This document shows positions 11,530 to 22,055 of a stretch of DNA of 46,926 bases, piece by piece. The notes beneath the pieces were generated by a model that worked only from the letters and a program-made list of their open reading frames with translations, did not search any database and was not told the DNA's origin. How positions within the stretch are numbered: position 1 is the stretch's first letter; each line of letters starts with the position of its first letter. The translations under genes were made by a program, and so were the position numbers. Source of the DNA: Gammaproteobacteria bacterium (GTDB lineage Bacteria > Pseudomonadota > Gammaproteobacteria > SZUA-229). Location: positions 1 to 46,926 of the forward strand of contig WFOC01000002.1 in the NCBI GenBank assembly GCA_015488295.1. The letters run 5' to 3'.

Positions 11530-11574
11530 TGCGCGCTTTGTCGCAAATATGGTAACAACACCACGGTAACAAAA

Positions 11575-11931
11575 ATGGCTCGTATTGCAGGTATAAACAT
11601 TCCACAACATAAGCACACGGTAATTGGCTTAAGACACATCTATGGTATCGGTCAAACCCGTGCTCAAAAGATTTGCGCAGTAACAGGCATTGCCGAAGAT
11701 GCAAAAATCGGTGAACTGTCTGAAGAACAGTTAGAAGCACTGCGTACAGAGGTTGGTAAATACTCTGTTGAAGGTGATTTACGCCGTGAAGTTTCGATGA
11801 GTATCAAACGTTTGATGGATCTGGGTTGCTACCGCGGCATCCGTCATCGTCGTGGTTTGCCACTACGTGGCCAGCGCACAAAAACAAATGCACGTACGCG
11901 TAAAGGTCCACGTCGACCTATTACACGCTAA
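11575..11931 (+). CDS. rpsM: 30S ribosomal protein S13
   Basis: ORF 118 aa [26 protein letters not shown]. Confidence 0.98.
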   Translation: MARIAGINIPQHKHTVIGLRHIYGIGQTRAQKICAVTGIAEDAKIGELSEEQLEALRTEVGKYSVEGDLRREVSMSIKRLMDLGCYRGIRHRRGLPLRGQRTKTNARTRKGPRRPITR

Positions 11932-11976
11932 GTTGCACGACATCCTAAATAGATCGGACTAGACAAGAGTATTCAC

Positions 11977-12360
11977 ATGGCGAAGCCTGAAGCAAAGAAA
12001 AAGATAAAACGTACCGTGGTTGACGGTGTTGCACACGTTTATGCAACATTTAACAACACCATCATTACCATCACCGACCGTCAGGGCAACACGCTGGCGT
12101 GGGCAACATCCGGTGGTTCTGGTTTCCGTGGTTCTCGCAAGAGCACACCATTCGCTGCGCAGATTGCAGCTGAGCGCGCTGGTACACGTGCCAAAGATTA
12201 CGGCATGAAAAGCCTTGAAGTTCTGGTTCGTGGCCCTGGCCCTGGCCGTGAGTCTGCGATTCGTTCTTTGAACAACATCGGCTTCAAAATCACGAATATT
12301 TCTGATGTAACACCTATTCCACATAACGGTTGTCGTCCACCTAAGCGTCGTCGCGTTTAG
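11977..12360 (+). CDS. rpsK: 30S ribosomal protein S11
   Basis: ORF 127 aa, [42 protein letters not shown]. Confidence 0.98.
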   Translation: MAKPEAKKKIKRTVVDGVAHVYATFNNTIITITDRQGNTLAWATSGGSGFRGSRKSTPFAAQIAAERAGTRAKDYGMKSLEVLVRGPGPGRESAIRSLNNIGFKITNISDVTPIPHNGCRPPKRRRV

Positions 12361-12381
12361 TATCAAGATTAAGAGAATTTT

Positions 12382-13002
12382 ATGGCTAAATATATTGGAC
12401 CAAAATGTAAACTCAGTCGTCGTGAAGGCGTTGACCTGGAACTTAAATCATCTTTACGCCCGCTCGACAGCAAATGTAAATTAGACCAGGTACCTGGACA
12501 ACATGGTGCCCGTCGTACACGTCTGTCTGACTACGCGCTGCAGTTACGTGAAAAACAAAAAGTTCGTCGTATTTACGGCGTACTGGAAAAACAATTTCGC
12601 AACTACTACAAAGAAGCTGCGCGTCTTAAAGGTTCAACAGGTGAAAACCTGTTACAACTTCTAGAGCGTCGTCTTGATAACGTAGTATATCGCTCGGGTT
12701 TTGGTTGCACACGCGCCGAAGCAAGACAGATGGTTAACCATAAATCAATTATGGTTAACAATGTCGTGGTAAATATTCCTTCTTATCAGGTAAAAGCCAA
12801 CGACGTTATCACTGTTCGTGAAAAAGCAAAAAAACAGACACGTATTGCCGATTCGATCAATATGGCAAAAGCAAATGGTATTGTAGACTGGATTAGTCTG
12901 GACGATTCAAAACTGGAAGCTGTGTACAAAAATGTTCCTGAGCGCGCTGATCTTTCAGCCGATATCAACGAACAGTTAATCGTCGAACTTTATTCTAAGT
13001 AG
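12382..13002 (+). CDS. rpsD: 30S ribosomal protein S4
   Basis: ORF 206 aa [19 protein letters not shown]. Confidence 0.98.
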   Translation: MAKYIGPKCKLSRREGVDLELKSSLRPLDSKCKLDQVPGQHGARRTRLSDYALQLREKQKVRRIYGVLEKQFRNYYKEAARLKGSTGENLLQLLERRLDNVVYRSGFGCTRAEARQMVNHKSIMVNNVVVNIPSYQVKANDVITVREKAKKQTRIADSINMAKANGIVDWISLDDSKLEAVYKNVPERADLSADINEQLIVELYSK

Positions 13003-13017
13003 TGGAGTATATATTAC

Positions 13018-14019
13018 ATGTCAGCGACAGATGAGCTTCTTACACCGCGTACTATTAACGTACAGTCTTACAGCGAAACACATGCCAAGGTTGCATTAGA
13101 GCCATTGGAACGTGGTTTTGGCCACACCCTGGGCAATGCCCTGCGTAGAATTTTATTATCTTCTATCGAAGGCAGTGCCATCGTTGAAGTTCAGATCGAA
13201 AATGTCGTACATGAGTACAGCACACTGGAAGGTGTACAGGAAGATGTACTGGAAATCCTGCTGAACCTGAAAGGCGTTGCCTTGATCATGCACGCCAACG
13301 AAGAACAGACTATCACACTGAGTAAATCAGGTGCCGGTGTTGTTACTGCCGGTGATATCGAAACCGGTCACGACGTAGAAATCGTTAACCCTGACCACGT
13401 TATCGCTAACGTGAACAGTGACGGCGTACTGAATATCACCATGAAAGTGGTTAAAGGTCGTGGTTACCAGCCTTCAAATGCACGTAAAGTTGATGCGGAA
13501 TCAAGTAGCATCGGCAGCCTGCAACTGGATGCATCATTCAGCCCGATCCGTCGTGTTTCCTACAACGTAGAAAACGCACGTGTTGCGCAAAGTACTAACC
13601 TGGACAAGCTGATCATCGATCTGCAGACCAATGGTACAGTTGATCCGGAAGAAGCCATTCGCACCGCAGCGACTATCCTGCAGGCACAGCTTTCATCATT
13701 CGTTAACCTGCAAAGCATGGAAGACGAAGTGGCTGAGGAAGAAGAAGCGGATATCGATCCAATTTTACTGCGCCCTGTTGATGAGCTTGAACTGACTGTA
13801 CGTTCAGCAAACTGCCTGAAAGCAGAGAACATCTACTACATCGGCGACCTGATCCAGCGCACTGAAGTTGAGCTGTTGAGAACGCCTAATCTGGGCAAGA
13901 AATCTTTAACAGAGATCAAAGACGTTCTGGCATCACACGGTTTGTCACTGGGTATCCAGCTAGAAAAGTGGCCACCAGCTTCTATTCGTGAGAAAGAAGA
14001 AGCCGCAGCAGCGATCTAG
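13018..14019 (+). CDS. rpoA: DNA-directed RNA polymerase subunit alpha
   Basis: ORF 333 aa, [28 protein letters not shown]; alpha-CTD with [23 protein letters not shown]. Confidence 0.98.
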   Translation: MSATDELLTPRTINVQSYSETHAKVALEPLERGFGHTLGNALRRILLSSIEGSAIVEVQIENVVHEYSTLEGVQEDVLEILLNLKGVALIMHANEEQTITLSKSGAGVVTAGDIETGHDVEIVNPDHVIANVNSDGVLNITMKVVKGRGYQPSNARKVDAESSSIGSLQLDASFSPIRRVSYNVENARVAQSTNLDKLIIDLQTNGTVDPEEAIRTAATILQAQLSSFVNLQSMEDEVAEEEEADIDPILLRPVDELELTVRSANCLKAENIYYIGDLIQRTEVELLRTPNLGKKSLTEIKDVLASHGLSLGIQLEKWPPASIREKEEAAAAI

Positions 14020-14089
14020 AATTCGCGGAAGTCACGGTAGAAATTTAATACAGCCATAACATGGCATAAAGAGATAAAGGTTATAAATC

Positions 14090-14476
14090 ATGCGTCATCA
14101 TAAATCCGGCCGCAAGCTAAATAGAAACAGCAGTCATCGTAAAGCGATGTTTAGCAACATGGCTAATTCACTGTTCGATCATGAAATCATCAAAACAACA
14201 TTGCCGAAAGCCAAAGAGCTGCGTCGTGTTGCCGAGCCTTTGATTACGCTGGCAAAAGAAGATTCAGTTTCTAATCGCCGTTCTGCCTTTGCAAAGCTGC
14301 GTGACAAGGAAATGGTTGGCAAGCTGTTCAACGAACTGGCACCACGTTACAAAGACCGTCCTGGCGGCTACACACGTATCCTGAAATGCGGTTTCCGTTC
14401 AGGCGACGCAGCGCCGATGGCTTACATCGAACTGGTTGATCGCCCTGAAGACGCGATTGCGGAAGATGCTGAGTAA
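14090..14476 (+). CDS. rplQ: 50S ribosomal protein L17
   Basis: ORF 128 aa [28 protein letters not shown]. Confidence 0.98.
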   Translation: MRHHKSGRKLNRNSSHRKAMFSNMANSLFDHEIIKTTLPKAKELRRVAEPLITLAKEDSVSNRRSAFAKLRDKEMVGKLFNELAPRYKDRPGGYTRILKCGFRSGDAAPMAYIELVDRPEDAIAEDAE

Positions 14477-14499
14477 GGCTAGCTGTTAGTTCGATTCAA

Positions 14500-14527
14500 A
14501 AAAACCAGCTTCAAGCTGGTTTTTTTT
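14500..14527 (+). terminator. Rho-independent terminator of alpha operon (A-run/T-run, possibly bidirectional)
   Basis: AAAACCAGC-TTCAA-GCTGGTTTTTTTTT hairpin just after rplQ. Confidence 0.9.
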
Positions 14528-14569
14528 CGTCTTCAAAATATTGCGTGGTGAAGCTCTGGCTGGCAACTT

Positions 14570-15052
14570 TTACCAGCCAGAAATAATAATGCTGAAATAC
14601 CGTTTGAACTGACTCATGTTTTCATCAGTGTCTTCATAGACCTCGGTTCCGTCTGCATTGATATTGACTTCTTTCAGCTCGATGTTGTAACCGATATTAT
14701 TAACCTGTGCTTTAAGCTTTCTGTAATTCTCCGTCATCTTGATGCTGTTGCACGACACCAGGTTCAGTTGAGACAGTTCCAGCCGCTGGCCGGTTTTATT
14801 CTTGATAATGTACCGGATGTAACCGAGTGAATCTGCTGCTGCATTTAACGCCTGCTGGTTTTCTGGATGTGGGTAGAAGCCCAGCTTTTCTGTTTTGATG
14901 TCATCGAGCACAGAGTCGACGGTAGTCGCAAGTGACTGGTTTATTTGCTCGATGCTTTGCTGCCTTTCTTCTTCGTCGTCAATCCGTGGTTTGAACAGGA
15001 TTGCCAGGTCGGCTTTGTCGAGCAGTTTTTTAATAAATGACATAGCAGACAA
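14570..15052 (-). CDS. Hypothetical protein, 160 aa
   Basis: Intact ORF between rplQ and uvrA; charged N-terminus, no family recognised by eye. Confidence 0.7.
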   Translation of the reverse strand: MSAMSFIKKLLDKADLAILFKPRIDDEEERQQSIEQINQSLATTVDSVLDDIKTEKLGFYPHPENQQALNAAADSLGYIRYIIKNKTGQRLELSQLNLVSCNSIKMTENYRKLKAQVNNIGYNIELKEVNINADGTEVYEDTDENMSQFKRYFSIIISGW

Positions 15053-15069
15053 CTATAGTTCAAGTTGCC

Positions 15070-17901
15070 CTATGCTGCCCGCTCCAGAATACGTTTCAGA
15101 TAGATGCCGGTGTAAGAGCCGGGAATTTCGGCGACCTGTTCCGGCGTACCGGTGGCGATGATCCTGCCACCCTTGTAACCGCCTTCGGGGCCCAGATCGA
15201 TAATCCAGTCGGCCATTTTGATAATGTCGAGATTGTGTTCGATGACGATGATGGTGTTGCCGTGATCACGCAGGCGGATCAGCACGTCGAGCAATTGCTG
15301 TACATCATAAAAATGCAGGCCGGTGGTGGGCTCGTCCAGAATATAGGCGGTCTGCCCGGTGTCGCGTTTGGAAAGTTCTTTCGACAGTTTAATACGCTGC
15401 GCTTCACCGCCGGAGAGGGTAGTGGCGCGCTGCCCCAGGGTGATGTAACCGAGGCCGACATCCATCAGTGTTTGCAGTTTGCGCTTCAGCACCGGGATGG
15501 CATCGAAGAAAACCAGCGCATCTTCGATGGTCATGTCCAGCACCTGATGAATATTCTTGCCCTTGTATTTTATCTCCAGCGTTTCGCGGTTGTAACGCTG
15601 GGTTTTACAGACATCACAATCGACATAAACGTCCGGCAGAAAATGCATCTCGACCTTGATTACGCCGTCACCCTGACAGGCTTCACAGCGCCCGCCTTTA
15701 ACATTGAAACTGAAACGCCCGGGTTTATAACCACGCGAACGTGCTTCCTGGGTGGCGGCAAACAGCTCGCGGATCGGCGTGAATAGCCCGGTATAAGTCG
15801 CCGGGTTGGAACGCGGCGTGCGACCGATGGGTGACTGGTCGATATCGACTACTTTATCGAAATTCCCGACACCTTCAAACGATTCGTGTGGTGCGGCGGA
15901 CATCGAATTATTGTTGATTGCTTTGGCCAGAATCGGGTACAGCGTGTCGTTGATTAAAGTCGATTTTCCGGAACCGGAAACGCCGGTAACGCAGGTGAAC
16001 AGGCCGACCGGAATGGTCAGATCAACATTGTTCAGATTATTGCCGCTGGCACCGCTGATGCGAAATTCTTCGCCGCTGTGCGGGGTGCGGCTCTCAGGTA
16101 CTTTTATCTGACGTTTGCCGGCAAGGTATTGCCCGGTGAGCGACTGTTCGTTTTTCATGATCTGCTGCGGTGTGCCGGAGGCGATGATCTCACCGCCGTG
16201 TACCCCCGCGCCGGGGCCGATGTCGATAACATGATCGGCGCTCATGATGGCATCTTCGTCGTGCTCCACCACAATCACCGTGTTACCGATATCGCGCAGG
16301 TGGTTCAGCGTGGTGATCAGCCGGTCATTGTCGCGCTGGTGCAGGCCGATGGAGGGTTCATCGAGAATATACATTACCCCTACCAGGCCGGCACCGATCT
16401 GGCTGGCAAGACGGATGCGCTGTGATTCGCCGCCGGACAGTGTGTCTGAGCTGCGATCCAGGGTCAGATATTCCAGTCCGACATTGACCAGAAAATGCAG
16501 CCGCGTCGAAATTTCACGGTTGATTTTTTTCGCAATCTCGCCGCGATGCCCGCTCAGATTCAGCGTATCAAAAAACTCGAAAGATTTTTCAATCGGCATG
16601 GCGGTGAGTTCGGCCAGGGTTTTTTCCTGAATAAAAACATGGCGCGCGGCTTCGTTCAAACGTGTGCCGTGGCATTCCGGGCATGGCTGCACCGAAAGAA
16701 ATTTGGCCAGTTCCTCACGCACCAGATTGGATTCGGTTTCGCGGTAACGCCGCTCCATGGTGTGCAGCACGCCTTCAAATTTATGTGTGCGCTGTTTGCC
16801 GCGGCGGCCTGCGTGTCCCGGATAATTAAAAGTAATCTTTTCATTGCCGCTGCCATACAGTAAAATTTTTCGGGTTTTGGCGGGCAGTTCCTTGAAAGGA
16901 ATATCGATATCAAAACCGTAATGTTTGGCCAGTGACTGAATAATGCTGAAATAGTAGGCGTTGCGGCGATCCCAGCCACGAATCGCACCGCCGGCCAGAC
17001 TCAGGTGGTCGGTGATGACGCGCTCCGGGTCGAAGAAATTATTGTGCCCCAGGCCTTCACATTCCGGACAGGCACCAGCCGGGTTGTTGAACGAGAACAA
17101 ACGTGGTTCCAGTTCCTGCAGGCTGTAGCCGCAGTGCGGGCAGGCGAATTTGGCGGAAAAGATCAGGTCTTCCTGATCGGCATCGGCATCCATCCAGGCG
17201 ATGGTGGCGACATCGTTGGCCAGCAGCAAGGCGGTTTCAAAGGATTCGGCGAGGCGGGTTTTGATGTCTTCGCGCACTTTAAAGCGGTCGATTACCAGTT
17301 CGATGGTGTGTTTCTTTTTGGCATCAATCTCGGGTACGTCGTCGAGTTCGTACACCGTGCCATCGACGCGCACGCGGATGAAACCCTGCTGTTTAAAATC
17401 GCTGAACAAATTTAAATGCTCACCTTTGCGGTCGCGGATTACCGGTGCCAGCAGCATCAGCTTGCTGCCTTCGGGCAGGGCGAGTACCTGGTCGACCATC
17501 TGGCTGATGGTCTGTGCTTCCAGCTCGATATCGTGTTCGGGGCAGCGCGGTGTGCCGGCGCGGGCGAACAGCAGGCGCAGGTAATCGTAGATTTCAGTGA
17601 TGGTGCCGACGGTAGAGCGCGGGTTGTGCGAAGTGGTTTTCTGCTCGATAGAAATCGCCGGCGACAGGCCTTCGATGGTGTCAACATCGGGTTTTTCCAT
17701 CATCGACAAAAACTGCCGGGCATAGGTGGAAAGTGACTGCACGTAACGGCGCTGACCCTCGGCGAAGATGGTGTCGAACGCCAGTGAAGATTTGCCGGAA
17801 CCGGACAGGCCGGTGATGACGATCAGTTTGTCGCGGGGAATATCGAGGTCGATGTTTTTGAGATTGTGGGTACGCGCCCCGCGAATCTGGATGGTATCCA
17901 T
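15070..17901 (-). CDS. uvrA: Excinuclease ABC subunit A
   Basis: ORF 943 aa, [69 protein letters not shown] zinc modules. Confidence 0.98.
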   Translation of the reverse strand: MDTIQIRGARTHNLKNIDLDIPRDKLIVITGLSGSGKSSLAFDTIFAEGQRRYVQSLSTYARQFLSMMEKPDVDTIEGLSPAISIEQKTTSHNPRSTVGTITEIYDYLRLLFARAGTPRCPEHDIELEAQTISQMVDQVLALPEGSKLMLLAPVIRDRKGEHLNLFSDFKQQGFIRVRVDGTVYELDDVPEIDAKKKHTIELVIDRFKVREDIKTRLAESFETALLLANDVATIAWMDADADQEDLIFSAKFACPHCGYSLQELEPRLFSFNNPAGACPECEGLGHNNFFDPERVITDHLSLAGGAIRGWDRRNAYYFSIIQSLAKHYGFDIDIPFKELPAKTRKILLYGSGNEKITFNYPGHAGRRGKQRTHKFEGVLHTMERRYRETESNLVREELAKFLSVQPCPECHGTRLNEAARHVFIQEKTLAELTAMPIEKSFEFFDTLNLSGHRGEIAKKINREISTRLHFLVNVGLEYLTLDRSSDTLSGGESQRIRLASQIGAGLVGVMYILDEPSIGLHQRDNDRLITTLNHLRDIGNTVIVVEHDEDAIMSADHVIDIGPGAGVHGGEIIASGTPQQIMKNEQSLTGQYLAGKRQIKVPESRTPHSGEEFRISGASGNNLNNVDLTIPVGLFTCVTGVSGSGKSTLINDTLYPILAKAINNNSMSAAPHESFEGVGNFDKVVDIDQSPIGRTPRSNPATYTGLFTPIRELFAATQEARSRGYKPGRFSFNVKGGRCEACQGDGVIKVEMHFLPDVYVDCDVCKTQRYNRETLEIKYKGKNIHQVLDMTIEDALVFFDAIPVLKRKLQTLMDVGLGYITLGQRATTLSGGEAQRIKLSKELSKRDTGQTAYILDEPTTGLHFYDVQQLLDVLIRLRDHGNTIIVIEHNLDIIKMADWIIDLGPEGGYKGGRIIATGTPEQVAEIPGSYTGIYLKRILERAA

Positions 17902-17998
17902 AAATAGAATCAGAGTGTATTAAGCAATCTGATAGAATGCCGTCTTTTAGCTTTTTCGGCAATAGCTATGCCGGAATATTTTTAAAGTCTATACCACG

Positions 17999-19366
17999 AT
18001 GAACCAACAGGTCTCCAACAATCTGGCCGCGCAGGAGCGCAGCGCCGCCATTTCGCTGGCAACTATTTATGCCTTCCGCATGCTCGGGTTGTTCATGATT
18101 TTACCGGTGTTTGCGCTTTATGCCGACCATCTGCCCGGCGCGACACCGTTTCTTATGGGGCTGGCGCTGGGTGCTTATGGCCTGACTCAGGCGCTGCTGC
18201 AGATTCCGTTTGGCATGTTGTCCGACCGCATTGGCCGCAAACCGGTGATCTTTTTTGGCCTGCTTATTTTCGCCGCCGGCTCGTTGATTGCGGGCAGCGC
18301 CGAGAGCATCGAGTGGGTGATTATCGGTCGTGCGATTCAGGGTGGCGGTGCTATCGCAGCTGCCCTGATGGCGCTGGCGGCGGATCTGTCTCGCGAAGAA
18401 CATCGCACCAAAATGATGGCTTTGATCGGTGCCAGCATCGGTGCCTCGTTTGCCATCTCGATGGTCAGTGGCCCTATCGTTAACGATCTGATCGGCATCA
18501 GCGGTATCTTTTATGGCACTGCGATTCTGGCGCTGGTCGGTATTGCGATTCTGTACTTTTTTGTGCCCGATCCACCCAGCAGCCATTTTCATCGTGATGC
18601 TGAAGTTGAGACCCGCTCGTTATTATCAGTGCTGAAAAACACGCAATTACTGCGTCTGGATTTTGGCATTCTGATCCTGCATTTTGTATTGATGTGTGTG
18701 TTTCAGGTGATCCCTCTGGTGTTGCAGAATGAGCTGGGATTCGACTCGCATCAGCACTGGAAAATCTACCTGCCGGTGTTTGTTTTATCGCTGGCGCTGA
18801 TGGTGCCGTTTATTATCATCGGCGAACGTAAAAAAGCCATGAAGCCGGTTTTTATTGGCGCGATCAGCTGCATGCTGGTTGCCGTGCTGCTGTTCATGGA
18901 AACCCCGGTGCTGTGGCTGACGGTTCTGGCGCTGGTCATCTTTTTTACCGGCATCAACCTGCTGGAAGCCTCGTTGCCATCGCTGATCACCAAAACCGCA
19001 CCGGCGACACAGAAAGGCACGGCCATGGGCGTGTATTCCAGCAGCCAGTTTCTGGGCGCGTTTGCCGGCGGGGCCATCGGCGGTCTGGCGCACCAGTACT
19101 GGGGCGATGAAGGTGTTTATGCCACCGTGCTGGTGGCGCTGGCTTTCTGGTTGCTTCTGGCCGTTACCATGAAAAAACCATCACAATTAAGTACTTATCT
19201 GTTGAACGTAAAAGATGTCAGTGTCAAACAGCTGTTAGCAGTGAAAGGTGTGGTCGAGGCATCGCTGATCGATGATGAAAATGAGAACGGTCAGGTGGCT
19301 TACTTAAAAGTGAAAAAACATATCCTTGATGAAGAAAAATTGCTATCGTTAGCAGTCAAAAATTAA
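17999..19366 (+). CDS. MFS transporter, YajR-like (12 TM plus C-terminal soluble domain)
   Basis: ORF 455 aa, FRMLGLFMILPVFALYADHLPGATPFLMGLALGAYGLTQALLQIPFGMLSDRIGRKPVI; C-terminal VKQLLAVKGVVEASLIDDENENGQVAYLKVKKHILDEEKLLSL resembles a YAM-type domain. Confidence 0.85.
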   Translation: MNQQVSNNLAAQERSAAISLATIYAFRMLGLFMILPVFALYADHLPGATPFLMGLALGAYGLTQALLQIPFGMLSDRIGRKPVIFFGLLIFAAGSLIAGSAESIEWVIIGRAIQGGGAIAAALMALAADLSREEHRTKMMALIGASIGASFAISMVSGPIVNDLIGISGIFYGTAILALVGIAILYFFVPDPPSSHFHRDAEVETRSLLSVLKNTQLLRLDFGILILHFVLMCVFQVIPLVLQNELGFDSHQHWKIYLPVFVLSLALMVPFIIIGERKKAMKPVFIGAISCMLVAVLLFMETPVLWLTVLALVIFFTGINLLEASLPSLITKTAPATQKGTAMGVYSSSQFLGAFAGGAIGGLAHQYWGDEGVYATVLVALAFWLLLAVTMKKPSQLSTYLLNVKDVSVKQLLAVKGVVEASLIDDENENGQVAYLKVKKHILDEEKLLSLAVKN

Positions 19367-19400
19367 TCGAAAATCAGACAGTGAATAAAGGCGGAGAACT

Positions 19401-19856
19401 ATGGCTGGTGTAAATAAAGTAATTTTAGTTGGTAATCTGGGGAAGGACCCTGAAGTTAAATATATGCCAAGTGGCGACGCAGTAGCGAACCTTACGCTGG
19501 CGACCTCTGATACATGGAAAGATAAAAACTCCGGCGAAAAGAAAGAGAAAACAGAATGGCACCGCGTGGTGTTTTTCGGCAAGTTGGCAGAGATCGCAGG
19601 CCAGTACCTGAAAAAAGGCTCAAAAATTTATGTCGAAGGTCAGTTGCAAACTCGCAAGTGGCAGGGCCAGGATGGACAGGATCGTTATACTACAGAAGTT
19701 GTGGTCAGAGGTTTTAATGGCACCATGCAAATGCTGGACAGCCGTGGTGGTGAAGGCGGTTTTGCGCCCGCGCAACAGTCTGCACCGGCACAGCAGAAAC
19801 CACAGGCAGCACCTGCCATGGTTGATGACGGTTTTGATGACGACATCCCGTTCTAG
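19401..19856 (+). CDS. ssb: Single-stranded DNA-binding protein
   Basis: ORF 151 aa, [37 protein letters not shown]; acidic tip DDDIPF. Confidence 0.98.
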   Translation: MAGVNKVILVGNLGKDPEVKYMPSGDAVANLTLATSDTWKDKNSGEKKEKTEWHRVVFFGKLAEIAGQYLKKGSKIYVEGQLQTRKWQGQDGQDRYTTEVVVRGFNGTMQMLDSRGGEGGFAPAQQSAPAQQKPQAAPAMVDDGFDDDIPF

Positions 19857-19886
19857 GAAACAGCTGTTCTGTAAAGAATGCAAGTT

Positions 19887-19914
19887 AGCCTCTGTTTATG
19901 CAGAGGCTTTTTTT
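19887..19914 (+). terminator. Rho-independent terminator of ssb
   Basis: AGCCTCTG-tttatg-CAGAGGCT followed by T-run. Confidence 0.9.
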
Positions 19915-20033
19915 ATTCGCCGGGTAAAGCAATAAAACGGCGAAATAGTGCGGCCTGTTCAATGATATTTATGTATTTAACTTCTATAATTTGACAGTCT
20001 ATTTTGAATCAAACAAATTTTTAAAGGATAGCT

Positions 20034-21866
20034 ATGTGTGGAATTGTCGGCGCGGTCGCAGAACGTAATGTAACGCCCATTTTGTTAGAAGGACTTCGTC
20101 GTCTGGAATATCGCGGCTATGATTCTGCTGGTATTGCGGTGCTGGATAAGGATGACTGCATCAGCCGTGTGCGCCGTGTCGGCAAGGTGAAAGAACTGGC
20201 CGATGCCTTGCAGAAAACCGAAGTGCGCGGCGTGCTTGGTGTGGCGCATACACGCTGGGCGACGCACGGTGAACCCAGCGAGCAGAATGCTCATCCGCAC
20301 GTATGTAACAAATCCGTGGTCATCGTACACAACGGCATCATTGAAAATCACAGCCAGCTGCGCGAGTTGCAAAGCCAGAACGGCTTTAGTTTTACCTCAC
20401 AGACTGATACCGAAGTTGCGGTGCATCAGGTCGAATATTATCTGAAACAGCAGGGGAATCTGCTCGAAGCCGTGCGCCTTGCAGTGGCCGATTTTGAAGG
20501 TGCTTACGCGCTGGGCGTGATGTCCAACAGCGAAAATGATCACCTGATCGCCACTCGCCGTGGTAGCCCGCTGGTGATCGGTGTCGGCATCGGAGAATAT
20601 TTTATCGCGTCTGATGCTGCCGCTTTGCTGCCGGTGACCCGCCGTTTTATTTATCTTGAAGAAGGTGACATCGCTGATATCCGCACCGATTCACTGGTTA
20701 TTTACAACGACAAGGGTGAAGTTGTCGAGCGTGAAATCAAGGAGTCCGAGCTGAGCGCTGATGCCACCGCCAAAGGTGAATACCGCCATTACATGCTGAA
20801 AGAAATTCATGAGCAGCAATCCTGTCTGGTGGATATTCTGGAAGGTCGCATCGTCGATGGCCAGCTGCTCGACAGCGCCTTTGGTGTTGGTGCAGAAAAA
20901 ATTCTCGACCAGGTGAAAGCGGTGCAGATCATCGCCTGTGGCACCAGCTACCATGCCGGCCTAGTTGCACGATACTGGATCGAAGCCATTGCCGGCGTAC
21001 CCTGCCGGGTCGAAGTCGCCAGCGAATACCGCTATCGCAAAACCGTGTTGCTGGACGGCACGCTGGTGGTCACCATTTCACAATCCGGCGAGACCGCCGA
21101 CACCCTCGCCGCGCTGCGTGCCATCAAGGAAGTCACCGATCTGACGCTGGCAGTGTGTAACGTGCCGGAAAGTTCACTGGTGCGCGAGAGCGAACTGAAA
21201 CTGATGACCCGTGCCGGCCCTGAAATCGGTGTTGCCTCAACCAAGGCATTCACCACTCAGCTGGTGGCGCTGTTAATGCTGGTGGTGGCACTGGGCAAAC
21301 GCCGTGATCTGTCAGCGGATAAAATCAGGGCGCTGTTCCAGCAGGCACAGGCCTTGCCGGCGCTGATCGAGCGTGTATTGCAGGATAAAACTGCTATCGA
21401 AGACTGGGCGCATGAATTTGAAGATCTGGACAATGCTATTTTTATCGGCCGTGGCACACTGTTTCCCATTGCGCTGGAAGGCGCATTGAAGCTCAAGGAA
21501 ATTTCCTATATTCATGCCGATGCTTATCCCGCCGGTGAACTGAAACATGGCCCCATCGCGCTGATCGATCAGGACATGCCGACCATTGCCATCATCTCGA
21601 TGGACGGTTTTGAAGGCAAAATCAAATCCAATATTCAGGAAATCATGGCGCGCGGTGGCAAGGTGTTTTTATTCGCCGATGAGCGGCTGGATGTCAGCGA
21701 TCTGGGCGAGGACTGTCGCGTGATTAAAGTGCCGGCTGTTGAAGCCGAGCTGGCACCGGTGTTGTTCGCTGTGCCGCTGCAGTTGTTCTCTTATTTTGTC
21801 GCAGTGCACAAAGGCACCGATGTCGACCAGCCCAGAAACCTGGCAAAATCGGTAACCGTCGAATAA
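20034..21866 (+). CDS. glmS: Glutamine-fructose-6-phosphate aminotransferase (isomerizing)
   Basis: ORF 610 aa MCGIVGAVAERNVTPILLEGLRRLEYRGYDSAGIAV; ends PRNLAKSVTVE. Confidence 0.98.
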   Translation: MCGIVGAVAERNVTPILLEGLRRLEYRGYDSAGIAVLDKDDCISRVRRVGKVKELADALQKTEVRGVLGVAHTRWATHGEPSEQNAHPHVCNKSVVIVHNGIIENHSQLRELQSQNGFSFTSQTDTEVAVHQVEYYLKQQGNLLEAVRLAVADFEGAYALGVMSNSENDHLIATRRGSPLVIGVGIGEYFIASDAAALLPVTRRFIYLEEGDIADIRTDSLVIYNDKGEVVEREIKESELSADATAKGEYRHYMLKEIHEQQSCLVDILEGRIVDGQLLDSAFGVGAEKILDQVKAVQIIACGTSYHAGLVARYWIEAIAGVPCRVEVASEYRYRKTVLLDGTLVVTISQSGETADTLAALRAIKEVTDLTLAVCNVPESSLVRESELKLMTRAGPEIGVASTKAFTTQLVALLMLVVALGKRRDLSADKIRALFQQAQALPALIERVLQDKTAIEDWAHEFEDLDNAIFIGRGTLFPIALEGALKLKEISYIHADAYPAGELKHGPIALIDQDMPTIAIISMDGFEGKIKSNIQEIMARGGKVFLFADERLDVSDLGEDCRVIKVPAVEAELAPVLFAVPLQLFSYFVAVHKGTDVDQPRNLAKSVTVE

Positions 21867-21871
21867 AAAAA

Positions 21872-21954
21872 CGTAGCCTGGGGAGACAAGGGAACCCCAA
21901 CAATCCCGGTATTCAATTTAATATGCTGGGGGCCGTGCCTCACCCCGGGCTACG
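21872..21954. repeat. REP-like inverted repeat between glmS and miaB
   Basis: CGTAGCCTGGGG(21872-21883) pairs with CCCCGGGCTACG(21943-21954), 11/12 complementary. Confidence 0.65.
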
Positions 21955-22055
21955 GGGTAAAACAGGGTCAAATTACCGCCAAACACAGTGGTAGATATTG
22001 CGCCTGCTGGCAAGGTATAATCAGCGACCAAGAATCCTATATTTTTCAGGTACGA

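Noticed and set aside
15235-15786. 183-aa plus-strand ORF inside uvrA (and several others to 17736)
   Set aside because: Antisense to the conserved UvrA coding frame; GC-rich shadow ORFs.
17902-17998. Possible LexA/SOS box in the uvrA-MFS divergent region
   Set aside because: No CTG-N10-CAG match seen by eye; only a CAG...CTG arrangement in the wrong orientation.
19985-20033. TATAAT and TTGACA-like boxes upstream of glmS; possible glmS ribozyme
   Set aside because: The boxes do not pair with a partner at good spacing, and the leader is too short for a glmS ribozyme.
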